DNA from: CAZNPU01 sp964575335
GTDB lineage: Bacteria > Planctomycetota > Phycisphaerae > Phycisphaerales > SM1A02
Length of the DNA: 63,986 nucleotides
Direction: 5' to 3'
Assembly (NCBI GenBank): GCA_964575335.1
Contig: CAZNPU010000016.1
Location: forward strand, 1-63,986
The notes under the pieces are model-generated. The model was not told where the DNA came from and made no database searches. It was given only the letters and a program-made list of their open reading frames with translations. A program made the translations under genes and the position numbers. Below are positions 30,201-37,162 of the stretch, piece after piece (positions within the stretch are counted from its first letter, which is position 1; every line of letters begins with the position of its first letter).

Positions 30201-30208
30201 CAAATTGA
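27206..30208 (+). CDS. Polytopic membrane protein with C-terminal spermidine-synthase-like domain
   Basis: A 1000-residue fusion. The first half (about residues 25-485) has 12 or more hydrophobic segments and begins with FFSGAMALVFQVAWQRYL, the signature of membrane-embedded polyamine aminopropyltransferase-like proteins. The second half holds a Rossmann methyltransferase-like domain: VAVVGLGTGMTSGAIAS (the AdoMet-type glycine loop), LEISPAVIE, and DVIISEPSNPWVVGVENLFTPEFY, equivalent to the active-site strand of spermidine synthase. The last 250 residues look like a helical repeat region (SLDELMALQKELEALAER). Whether it makes polyamines is unproven; the family is common in planctomycetes and poorly characterised. 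The ATG at 27206 is chosen over a TTG at 27128. Confidence 0.9.
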   Translation: MNDTTPIADSSASIETSLLRETTEASTSSLWTPMTLRRLVSYRTLVYIAIFFSGAMALVFQVAWQRYLSFLVGSEARSISLVVAVFLLGLAAGYRFWGNLTERNWSRNAIMKAVGFIELGIAAYALVFPTYFGFVQEFANIGPDWLLFDLLLAGALLLLPTFLMGASIPLLTAAVPAAATEVNYCHSRIYGINTLGAFLGALVAGFYLVPHHGLPMSLVIGALVNIGVGFVFLLNPLQGPAHKAEDIPRIPNRFGSAGIYLFVFTTGAVSIALEVLFMRVVGLTIGSGHYVFPIVVGVVILGLAIGSLSLRRGSVTAARVPRELIKVSILLVIIYMLIPYWPYWLSHVRVSLATIPSNYVVYLAITVLFVAAMLLPLFIPLGRLLPIGYALIDKNRNDYGKVCGRVYFANTLGTVVGAVVIGYAMFAWLDLPNLFKLNIMLLLVLAGILAFRSDRRATAGVCVVAAMSVWLAPQWDRATHVTGLFRHTHLQEFHFKGLFNPPTFAERMRGVMLRDDPNMTVAAYRVSAEIDGSTHVTDSMTITVNGKSDGNTIADYSNMVLTGILPYLFAPSATDLDVAVVGLGTGMTSGAIASTNDVKQVTTLEISPAVIETMPLFAEYNFDLARNPKARVVETDAFRYFARQQHDFDVIISEPSNPWVVGVENLFTPEFYQLVTRSLAEDGIFFQWLQLYEINGAVLAAAIENVVREFPYTAIFAIGSGDVGIIASHKPLSREHLMRRFAEPAVQRALAPLGIDDPAILSVLNVGETPHLYALAILNLRPQHSVEFPWIGHEAGRARFLRSGASVRSPALLDIGRHLPFKLTPRIEEFAHCMTAYRDQLDRWCKPTVERFAAYYICSLMTPLEQDYRNLQLEIAGDTCQPKLTAYNRLREQGYAAVDLDMLNQVQEFLRDNIDQVPEETRKPVITQLVMEYALEWQWETAKKTAEEFYRLGQLSLDELMALQKELEALAERTRGWSEQLAFMRESIGDFKLPQLQSAN

Positions 30209-30215
30209 TTGCTTT

Positions 30216-30440
30216 CCACGGGTTTCGCGGCGGACGGCGTCGCCGTCGCGCCGCTTCACCCGTGGCTACATTCCGGCGTCCCTTCGGGACTTTGCTTTAC
30301 ACGAGAAAAACCCATCCGATTGAATGACGCCCCAGAGGGGGCAGGGTTGTAGCGGGAGTTGTAGCCACGGGTGGAAACCCGTGGAAGAAGAGGCGTTCGT
30401 TTTCAATCCCGTCCCGAAGGGGCAAAGGGGGCTTTCAATC
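30216..30440. repeat. REP-like palindrome cluster, left of the RAYT gene
   Basis: Core hairpins built on CCACGGGT/ACCCGTGG occur at 30216-30265 and 30365-30384. The first encloses an inner GC-rich palindrome (GCGGCGGACGGCG, TCG, CCGTCGCGCCGC). It is followed by CTACA and a GTCCCTTCGGGAC hairpin. The second is flanked by GCCCCAGAGGGGGC on its left and GTCCCGAAGGGGC on its right. The same blocks recur right of the transposase, so these are modular interspersed repeats, in the style of REP/REPIN elements. Confidence 0.88.
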
Positions 30441-30887
30441 ACAGACGTATCGCTCATCGAAGTCGACGGCGTGGGCGCGCAGCAGTCGAAGCAGTTCGGA
30501 TTTGAAATCTTCTTTCTTGTGATGCTCTGCCTGGTTGGCGATGTAATGTTTCACAGCACCTTCCTGTGATTTGCTCACCGAGAAGACGCTGTAGCCCTCC
30601 TGCCACGCAAAGTCAGCGAGCTTCGGAAAGGTGTCATGAACCCACTTTGATGAGCGTGCTTTGACGGTGCGCATCAGATCGAAGATTGAGCTGTCGGTCC
30701 GCCAGCGGATGTAGAGGTGAACGTGATCCTCAACGCCGCCGATGTCGTAGAGCATTCCCTTTTCGGCGCGAATAATTCCACCGATGTAAGGATAAAGACG
30801 CTCTGCGACATCATGTGTGATCCAAGGCTTGCGCCATTTCGTCGAAAACACGATATGCAGGAGAAGTTGAGAGTATGTTCCGGGCAT
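30435..30887 (-). CDS. REP-associated tyrosine transposase (RAYT), IS200-like Y1 family
   Basis: A 150-residue HUH single-strand transposase. H55-V56-H57 (DHVHLYIRW) is the metal-binding HUH motif and Y115 (KHYIANQAEHH) the catalytic tyrosine, in the order and spacing of IS200/RAYT proteins. The QAEHHKKEDF segment after the tyrosine is typical. The frame is intact from MPGTYSQ to the stop, so it may be active. It is a single copy surrounded on both sides by palindromic repeats, but not bounded by the usual IS200 ends. This favours a domesticated RAYT that moves REP units in trans rather than a self-mobile insertion sequence. Confidence 0.92.
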   Translation of the reverse strand: MPGTYSQLLLHIVFSTKWRKPWITHDVAERLYPYIGGIIRAEKGMLYDIGGVEDHVHLYIRWRTDSSIFDLMRTVKARSSKWVHDTFPKLADFAWQEGYSVFSVSKSQEGAVKHYIANQAEHHKKEDFKSELLRLLRAHAVDFDERYVCD

Positions 30888-30908
30888 GTTGCGCTCCCCG
30901 ATGAATCC

Positions 30909-31455
30909 TTCACCCCTTCGGGGGAGAGAAGAGGACGTTTACTTCCACTCACACTCCCACGGGTTTCACCCGTGGCTACAGCTACAGCCCGGCGTCCCTT
31001 CGGGACTTTACTTTACATGAGAAAAGCTCACTCTGATCTGATTCTGATGACGCTGCGGAAGGAGCGGAGTTGCAGCAGGGGGTAGTTGCAGGGCAGATCA
31101 TCGCCGCCAATCAACAGGTAAGCGGTGGATTTGTGAGGGCGGCTGTGTCTATCTGCGTGCTGCACGTAAGAACACTGCATCGTCGCCCCAACGGGGCGCA
31201 GGTTTGTAGCCACGGGTGAAACCCGTGGAAGAAAGGGCGTTGATCTTTGATTTCGCCCCGGAGGGGCGAAGGAAGAACAACGACTCAAGAGGTTGAAACC
31301 TATTTTGACGCAACAACGTTTCCTTCGCCCCTCCGGGGCGAGCGATGATACGACTCCACACCCCACGGGTTGCATGGCGGACGGCGTCGCCGTCGCGCCG
31401 CTGCACCCGTGGCTACAGTCTCGCGTCCCTTCGGGACTTCTTATGCAGGAGCGAT
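30909..31455. repeat. REP-like palindrome cluster, right of the RAYT gene
   Basis: CCACGGGT/ACCCGTGG hairpins lie at 30957-30975, 31210-31228 and 31363-31412. The last encloses the same inner GC palindrome as the left-end copy at 30216. GTCCCTTCGGGAC hairpins follow two of them (near 30994 and 31425). CGCCCC/GGGGCG hairpins lie at 31252-31270 and 31326-31344, and a CCCC-TTCG-GGGG one near 30912. The block around 31178-31270 is a second copy of the module at 30328-30420. No other gene is visible in this stretch. Confidence 0.88.
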
Positions 31456-31463
31456 CCCGAGCA

Positions 31464-33407
31464 TCACTCCCCAATCGTGCGCTGCAGGAACTTCACCATG
31501 CGCTGGGCGAAGAGCAGGCGGTTCTCCAGCTTCGCGAAGCCGTGGCCTTCATCCGGGAAAAACAGCAGCTCGGGGTCGTAGCCGCGTTTTTGCAGACCCA
31601 CAGCAAGCTGCATCGCTTCGCCGACGGGGACGCGCGGATCGTTTAGGCCGTGGGCGATGAGCATGGGGCACTTGATCTCGTCGATGCGGTTCAGCGGCGA
31701 GATCGAAGCGAGAAACTCCGGATCGCTCAGCGGGCCGTACTCCGCTTCGCGCAGCTTGCGGCGGTAGTCCTTGGTCTGCTCGAGGAACGTGATGAAGTTC
31801 ACAATGCCTACAACGTTGATCGATGCGCCGAAGACATCGCTGCCTTCGATGATGACGGCGCTGGCCATGAATCCACCGTAGCTTCCGCCGTAGGCCGCCA
31901 CGCGACCCGGCTCGGTGTAACCGTTGGAGATCAGCCAGCGCACCGCTTCAACGCCGTCGCGCACCGAATCCCAGCGGTTCTTGTAATTATCCAGCATGTG
32001 GAACTCCCGGCCGTAACCGGTTGAACCGCGCACGTTGGGCTGAATGATGCCAAAGCCGCTGGCCAGCAGGTACTGGGTGAGCGGGCTGAAGCTGGGGCGG
32101 AACTGCGCTTCCGGCCCGCCGTGGTACATGGCCACGAACGGAATCGGCTTGCCTGGCTTATAGCCGGGCGGCGTATACAGAAACGCAGGTATCTCCAGGC
32201 CGTCGAACGACGGGTAGGTGATGAGCTGCGGCAGCGTGAACGCTGAGAGATCGATGCTCTGAGTTTGCGCAACGGTGATCTGCTTCGCCTCGCCGTTGGT
32301 GGCGCTGAGGTCGATCGCATACGACAACCCCGGCGTGCGCGCATTGCTCAACGAGCAGGTGAGTATGCCGTTGCGAATGTCCACGCTGCTGACGATGCCT
32401 TTGTCAATGTTCAGATCGCCCATGCGATCAAACGACGGCAGGCGGACCAGCAGCGGCGTTGCATAACCGTTTTCGTTGAAGATGATCGCAGCGATCGTGC
32501 GATCTTCGCTCAGCACGCCGCCTTCGATGTCGTAGCCATCGAGTTCGGGAAGCGGTTTGCGCACTTCGCCGGTGGCCAGATCGCGCACAAACAGTCGCCG
32601 AAAGCCCTGTTCGTTGTTGTCGGAAATCACCATCGCAGCCTGCTCGCCGGGCAGATAGCCAGCAGGGGTGTTGTACGCCTCGTCAGCCAGGTTCAGCGAG
32701 GTCAGTTCGCCGGTGGCGACGTTGAGTTCATACGCGTCAACATGCGACGCGGAGATGTACTGCATAACCAGCAGGCGCGAGCCGTCATTCGTGATGTCGC
32801 TGGCGAGCCAGTATCCCGGGCGATCCAGCAGCTTGGTGGATGACCGGCTGCTTAAGTCGTATCGATAGATATGAAAATCTGCGCGGCTGGTGTCGTTGGC
32901 GGTGTAAATAAAGCCCGAGCTGTCGCGCAGCCAGAGTTGAAAGCCGAACACGACGTTCGGATCAGCCATCAATTCGACGATCTGACCCGTTGCTGTATCC
33001 AGCATGTACAGGTCATCCTGTTCGCTGCCGCCGCTGGCTGCAGCAAGGATGATCGTTGCGCCGTCGGGTGAGAGCGAATAGCTGCTCAAGCCGTCGGTGA
33101 AGTTGGTCAGCCGGGTCATCGGCGCATCAACGGGCTGGCCAGGCTCGCGCTTGTAGAGTTGATTGACTCCATCGGGCCAGTCGCGCACATAGAGCGTTCC
33201 GTCCGGCGCCAAGGTCGGACTGTTGGGCGCGCGAATCTTCATGAACGCTTCGATGCTTGGAATCTGGCTGGCCGGCTGCTGCAACTGACCGGCTGCTGAT
33301 GTGTCAGCGACCTGGTTTTTCTGTTGTTGCGCAAACGCAGCGGGTGACAGGAAGCACAAGGCCGACACAGCGAGCGTCGGCAGAGCAAGCGTGGCATATC
33401 GGTTCAT
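31464..33407 (-). CDS. Exported S9 family prolyl oligopeptidase-like serine peptidase
   Basis: A 647-residue alpha/beta-hydrolase peptidase. A signal peptide ends at AFAQQ near residue 27. A seven-bladed beta-propeller (TolB/WD-like, repeated SPDGATIIL, LWLRDSSGFIY, SDITNDGSRLL) covers about 50-370 and controls access. The C-terminal hydrolase domain has the nucleophile S509 in GGSYGGFMAS, the acid in HGLNDPRVP and the histidine in EGHGFAKLE. The family includes dipeptidyl and acyl-aminoacyl peptidases; specificity cannot be read from sequence. The ATG MNRYATL at 33407 is chosen because the signal peptide begins there. The stop lies a few bases from the REP cluster. Confidence 0.94.
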   Translation of the reverse strand: MNRYATLALPTLAVSALCFLSPAAFAQQQKNQVADTSAAGQLQQPASQIPSIEAFMKIRAPNSPTLAPDGTLYVRDWPDGVNQLYKREPGQPVDAPMTRLTNFTDGLSSYSLSPDGATIILAAASGGSEQDDLYMLDTATGQIVELMADPNVVFGFQLWLRDSSGFIYTANDTSRADFHIYRYDLSSRSSTKLLDRPGYWLASDITNDGSRLLVMQYISASHVDAYELNVATGELTSLNLADEAYNTPAGYLPGEQAAMVISDNNEQGFRRLFVRDLATGEVRKPLPELDGYDIEGGVLSEDRTIAAIIFNENGYATPLLVRLPSFDRMGDLNIDKGIVSSVDIRNGILTCSLSNARTPGLSYAIDLSATNGEAKQITVAQTQSIDLSAFTLPQLITYPSFDGLEIPAFLYTPPGYKPGKPIPFVAMYHGGPEAQFRPSFSPLTQYLLASGFGIIQPNVRGSTGYGREFHMLDNYKNRWDSVRDGVEAVRWLISNGYTEPGRVAAYGGSYGGFMASAVIIEGSDVFGASINVVGIVNFITFLEQTKDYRRKLREAEYGPLSDPEFLASISPLNRIDEIKCPMLIAHGLNDPRVPVGEAMQLAVGLQKRGYDPELLFFPDEGHGFAKLENRLLFAQRMVKFLQRTIGE

Positions 33408-33500
33408 AGCGGCAATCTCCAGCATCCAGAGTATCCGCAGCGTACATGGCGTGTCCAGTCCGCGCCGTTGGGATGCGTCCAGCGTGGGAGGCCGACCTGA

Positions 33501-33965
33501 TCACGATCGTGCGCCGGACAGTTCATCGCGGGGAATGATTGAAATGCCGCCGCCCCGCTCCAGCACAGCGTATTTGATCTGTTCAATGTGGGTCAGGCCG
33601 CGCCGTTTGCGCGCTTCGTCGAGGATGTCCTCTTCATCGACGCGGACCCGCTTCATGCGATTGGTGAGCGGTTTGCCGTCCACCAGGAGAATCAGCGGCA
33701 GGCCGTCGATGATTTTCTCTGTGGCGGGCGACCATTGCTTGAGCTCTGAGAGAAAGACATCGATGCCCACAAGCGTGAGCACGATCAGCGCGGCGTTGGT
33801 AATCGAGAAATCGTTGCCGAGCAGCGCCTGCTGCGTCGCTTCGCCAACGATGAGAAGCAGGACGAAATCAAACGAGGTCATCTCCGCAAATGTTCTGCGG
33901 CCGGCAAGGCGGAAGATGAGCCACACAATCGCATAGATTGCCGCCCCGCGAAACACTGATTCCAT
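33501..33965 (-). CDS. DUF421 (YetF-type) membrane protein
   Basis: A 154-residue membrane protein with three N-terminal hydrophobic segments, including AIYAIVWLIFRLAGRRTFAE and NAALIVLTLVGIDVFL, followed by the cytoplasmic YetF-like domain (PLILLVDGKPL, EEDILDEARKRRGL, KYAVLERGGGISIIP). RRTFAEMTSFDFVLLLIVG is the family signature. Function is unknown in bacteria, with a link to sporulation or stress only in Bacillus. AGGAG lies 8 bases before the ATG. The 34003-34524 gene is 37 bases upstream on the same strand, so the two probably form an operon. Confidence 0.92.
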   Translation of the reverse strand: MESVFRGAAIYAIVWLIFRLAGRRTFAEMTSFDFVLLLIVGEATQQALLGNDFSITNAALIVLTLVGIDVFLSELKQWSPATEKIIDGLPLILLVDGKPLTNRMKRVRVDEEDILDEARKRRGLTHIEQIKYAVLERGGGISIIPRDELSGARS

Positions 33966-34002
33966 GATGATGCTCCTGATGATGGAACGTGCTGCGAACG
34001 AT

Positions 34003-34524
34003 TCACGGGTAAATAAACTGCCGGAACGACACGCTCTGCTGATCGGTCAGGCCGACTGTGCATCTCAGCGGTCCGAAGCGCGTCGCTGTGAAATGAAATG
34101 TGATCTTCCCGTGGGCAGCGTCACCGGCAGGGAATTCATAAATGACTCGCTCGCCGCTGAGGATTGAAGAGCGCGGCTGGGGCAAAATGTATTCAGGCCG
34201 CACAGAATCAAAATATGAACGATCAAACCAGATGCGCAGGTTTCCATTGTTGATTGGCGTCGGCCGCACCGTTACATCAAGCGTGATCTTTGACTGCCAG
34301 TGCGGAAAACGCGAATAGGCGACTTCAATGGCGCCCGTCGGGTCGCTGACACTCGCGCTGCTCAGCGGTCCGTTGCCCAGAAAACCAAGAAGAGCCGCAA
34401 GAAGAATCAATCCGCCAAGAAACCAGCCGATGCGCTGCACGATCAGCTCGCGGCGATGAAACAGAATATCTTCTTCGATGCTGGCATCGGTCTGGATCAA
34501 TTCTTCAAATGGCTGCCGTGGCAT
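34003..34524 (-). CDS. Hypothetical single-pass membrane protein partnered with DUF421
   Basis: A 173-residue protein without a named domain that I recognise. An acidic cytoplasmic N-terminus (EELIQTDASIEEDILFHRRELIVQR) leads into one hydrophobic helix (WFLGGLILLAALLGFLG, about residues 34-50). The rest is predicted beta-rich and outside the membrane (VAYSRFPHWQSKITLDVTV; KITFHFTATRFGPL). Genes of this layout sit next to DUF421 genes in other bacteria, and here the spacing is 37 bases, so a two-protein membrane unit is likely. The role is unknown. Confidence 0.85.
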   Translation of the reverse strand: MPRQPFEELIQTDASIEEDILFHRRELIVQRIGWFLGGLILLAALLGFLGNGPLSSASVSDPTGAIEVAYSRFPHWQSKITLDVTVRPTPINNGNLRIWFDRSYFDSVRPEYILPQPRSSILSGERVIYEFPAGDAAHGKITFHFTATRFGPLRCTVGLTDQQSVSFRQFIYP

Positions 34525-34676
34525 GGGTAGAGTCCTGGCGCAGCATCGCTTGACTAATGCACGTACAGCAATCAGAGCATGCAGGCGGACTCAGGCTGAA
34601 TAGGAAACGCGCAGGATTTACACGTTCAGGAATGACAGTTGCTGCAATTGTGCAGGCATGCCTGCAGCGCGTGAAA

Positions 34677-35246
34677 TCACATGTCCACCCGTGGCACCAC
34701 GCGCTCAGCCGTGCTGTCGAGTTCAAAAAACTCGCCAGGCTTAAAGTCAAACATTGAAGCGATCAGGCTGGTGGGGAACATCGCGCACAGTTGATTCATC
34801 TCGCGGATGTTGCCGTTGTAGAATCGCCTTGCCGCAGCGATGCGGTCTTCCGTAAGGGCCAGTTCTTTCTGCAGCGCGAGGAACTGCACATCAGCGCGAA
34901 GCTGCGGATACGCTTCCGCAAGAGCGAAGATTCTTTTGACACCCAGCATCAGGGCTGATTCGTCAACAGCCTGCGATGCAGCGCTCGTGTGGGCCGCCAT
35001 TGCGCGGTTGCGCAGCTCGATCACCTGCGCAAGCGTTTCCTGCTCATGCTGCACATAGCCTTTGACGGTTGCGACCAGATTGGGAATGAGATCATGTCGC
35101 CGCTTCAGTTCCACATCGATATCCGACCAGCTTTCCCGAATGTGCTGGCGCAGTCGCGCAAAGCGGTTGTAGTTGGCGATGAACCAGATCATCGGCAGAG
35201 TCACGATGATGCCGAGAACGATCAGAATGGGCAGCAGGTTTTCCAT
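34677..35246 (-). CDS. LemA family protein
   Basis: A 189-residue membrane-anchored coiled-coil protein. One N-terminal hydrophobic helix (PILIVLGIIVTLPMIWFIA) is followed by the LemA signature NRFARLRQHIRESWSDIDVELKRRHDLIPNLV and a helical bundle. The last third contains FYNGNIREMNQLCAMFPTSLIA, also diagnostic. LemA proteins are widespread; biochemical function is unknown, with suggested roles at the envelope. The next gene upstream on the strand, at 35422, is DUF3137-like, a frequent LemA neighbour. Confidence 0.94.
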   Translation of the reverse strand: MENLLPILIVLGIIVTLPMIWFIANYNRFARLRQHIRESWSDIDVELKRRHDLIPNLVATVKGYVQHEQETLAQVIELRNRAMAAHTSAASQAVDESALMLGVKRIFALAEAYPQLRADVQFLALQKELALTEDRIAAARRFYNGNIREMNQLCAMFPTSLIASMFDFKPGEFFELDSTAERVVPRVDM

Positions 35247-35421
35247 ATGCCGGTATTGGAAAAGTGCGAACGATCCAAATGATCAACGAAACCGGGATTC
35301 AATCATATCGTGCAGCCAATCGAGATTGTCATTGCAGGGAAATGGATGCATGAAGATCATGCCGATGCGCAGCAGGCATCATTTTTCCCTGAACATAAAG
35401 CGTGCTCTTGCGCTTTTCGCT

Positions 35422-36144
35422 TCAACTGAAACTCCAACCTCGTCTTGATTGAAACTCCGCCTTGACGTGCTCCGGCCAGAGTTCGAAAAACTGCTCGATC
35501 CACTGCACCATCGCCTTGAACTTGTGGGGTTCCCAGCAATACCTGCCATCGCAAAGGCAGCATCGATCACGCTCGATATCGACCGCAGGCGGGCTGGATT
35601 GCAGGAGAAATTCCATCATGCGCGGATGGCACACGTCATAGGCGAAGCGCTTGTCGGGACTTTTGACATGAAACTGCCGACTGAATTCTGCTGATTCGAA
35701 GTTGATGTCCGCAAAGCCGAACACGCCGGCAATCTTGTCGAAAAAGTTCTCCGGGCGAATGAGCAGATCAGGCACATTGCGAAAAGGCAGATGCACGATG
35801 AGATAGCTGAAGCGATAGGTGCGCGTGCGCCGGTCTTTTCCCGTACCCCTGGTGACCTTGTACATGAAGTCGCCCATTTTGGCGGGATACGTTCGACCGG
35901 CGATCGTCACTCGGCCAATGAGCGTGTTGTATGCGCATCGGCTGTGTCCGATTCGAAAGACCTCAAAATGTGCGTACTCGTCATCATGCAGATAATCGCG
36001 TGAGGGATCAAACCACCAGCCCAGTTCCGATGCCAATGCCACCAGTGCCTCGCGGCGTTTGACCTGCGCTATGTGCGCACCATACATCGCCGCCGCAATA
36101 ACGACGAGAAACAACAGAACAACCAGGATCGGCAGGAATTCCAT
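35422..36144 (-). CDS. DUF3137-like membrane protein, LemA partner
   Basis: A 240-residue protein with one N-terminal transmembrane helix (LPILVVLLFLVVIAAAMYG). The cytoplasmic part contains FESAEFSRQFHVKSPDKRFAYDVCHPRMMEFL (present over residues about 155-187), the most conserved part of DUF3137-like proteins next to lemA. A Cys cluster (RDRCCLCDGRYCW) near residue 200 may bind a metal, which is not general in the family as far as I know. The ATG at 36144 is chosen over a TTG at 36168. It lies 175 bases upstream of lemA on the same strand. Role unknown. Confidence 0.8.
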   Translation of the reverse strand: MEFLPILVVLLFLVVIAAAMYGAHIAQVKRREALVALASELGWWFDPSRDYLHDDEYAHFEVFRIGHSRCAYNTLIGRVTIAGRTYPAKMGDFMYKVTRGTGKDRRTRTYRFSYLIVHLPFRNVPDLLIRPENFFDKIAGVFGFADINFESAEFSRQFHVKSPDKRFAYDVCHPRMMEFLLQSSPPAVDIERDRCCLCDGRYCWEPHKFKAMVQWIEQFFELWPEHVKAEFQSRRGWSFS

Positions 36145-36232
36145 AGCCGGAAATGGTACTTCATCCAAGCCCGCAATCAGCGCTCATTGGCTTTGGCCAA
36201 ATCAAAACTCTGTGCATCGCCTGCCCTTGTGG

Positions 36233-37021
36233 TTATATTGTGGCTTGCTGACTTTGGTGTCGCTCGACGAATGCGTCATATTGTTCGGGCGTGTCGATGC
36301 CGTGGAAATGCGCCTCAGCGACGGCGACGGCAATCTTGTGGCCGTGCTCGAGCACGCGAAGCTGCTCCAGCTTCTCAAGCTGCTCCAGCGGCGCAGCGGG
36401 CAGTTCGACATACGTTTTCAAAAACGTTCGCCGGTAGACGTACAGTCCGATGTGTTTGAGCGGAAAGACGGGCGTTGCTGCTGGCGATGCTGCTTCTGCT
36501 GCTGCCGACGACGCAGCGAGTGCGCGATCGCGGTCATAAGGAATCAAGGAGCGCGAAAAATACAGTGCGCAGCCCTGCTGATCGATCACCACTTTGACCA
36601 CGTTCGGATTGCTGGGATCTTCACTAGGGGCAAAGGGCGAAGCCAGCGTTGCAACGGGGCAGTCGGAATGCTCCAGGAGCCTGTGAACGGTCAGGTCGAT
36701 CAGGGATGGAGCGATTTCCGGTTCATCGCCCTGCACGTTCACCACCACTTCTGCGTCAATGTGATCAATCGCTTCGGCGATGCGGCTGGTGCCATTGGGA
36801 TGATCGCGGCGGGTCATCACCACCTCGCCGCCAAAGTTCTCAACTGCTTTGGCGATGCGCTCGTCATCAGTCGCCACGATCACGCGGTTGAGCGTTTGTG
36901 CCTTGACCGCTTGTTCGTACACGTGCTGGATGAGCGGTTTGCCGGTGCGATCAGCGAGCATCTTGCCCGGAAATCGAACCGAGTCATAGCGGGCGGGAAT
37001 GACAGCAACAATTGATGACAT
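36233..37021 (-). CDS. kdsB: 3-deoxy-manno-octulosonate cytidylyltransferase (CMP-Kdo synthetase)
   Basis: Activates Kdo with CTP for the inner core of lipopolysaccharide. The 262 residues compare with about 250 in the family. Signatures: VAVIPARYDSVRFPGKML (nucleotide-binding N-terminus), VIVATDDERIA, MTRRDHPNGTSRIAEA, VNVQGDEPEI with the Mg-binding Asp, and YFSRSLIPYDR. A low-complexity Ala/Pro insert (about residues 165-180) precedes the KHIGLYVYR strand. The gene implies that the organism makes Kdo-containing LPS. No other kds or lpx gene is in the window. Confidence 0.96.
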   Translation of the reverse strand: MSSIVAVIPARYDSVRFPGKMLADRTGKPLIQHVYEQAVKAQTLNRVIVATDDERIAKAVENFGGEVVMTRRDHPNGTSRIAEAIDHIDAEVVVNVQGDEPEIAPSLIDLTVHRLLEHSDCPVATLASPFAPSEDPSNPNVVKVVIDQQGCALYFSRSLIPYDRDRALAASSAAAEAASPAATPVFPLKHIGLYVYRRTFLKTYVELPAAPLEQLEKLEQLRVLEHGHKIAVAVAEAHFHGIDTPEQYDAFVERHQSQQATI

Positions 37022-37162
37022 GCAGACTCACACCTGGCAGCAGGGCAATAAGGCGACAGCGAATGATGCAGCGATTCTACAGCATCATCCTTCGTCAGTG
37101 CGCGCAAGGCGATTGCAGCTCAGCACAGGCTGATCGGTGGCTGAGAGCGCGACGCTTTTCAG

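Noticed and set aside
30216..31455. CRISPR array
   Set aside because: Repeats are palindromic, unevenly spaced, of several types and mixed with a transposase; there are no uniform spacers or cas genes.
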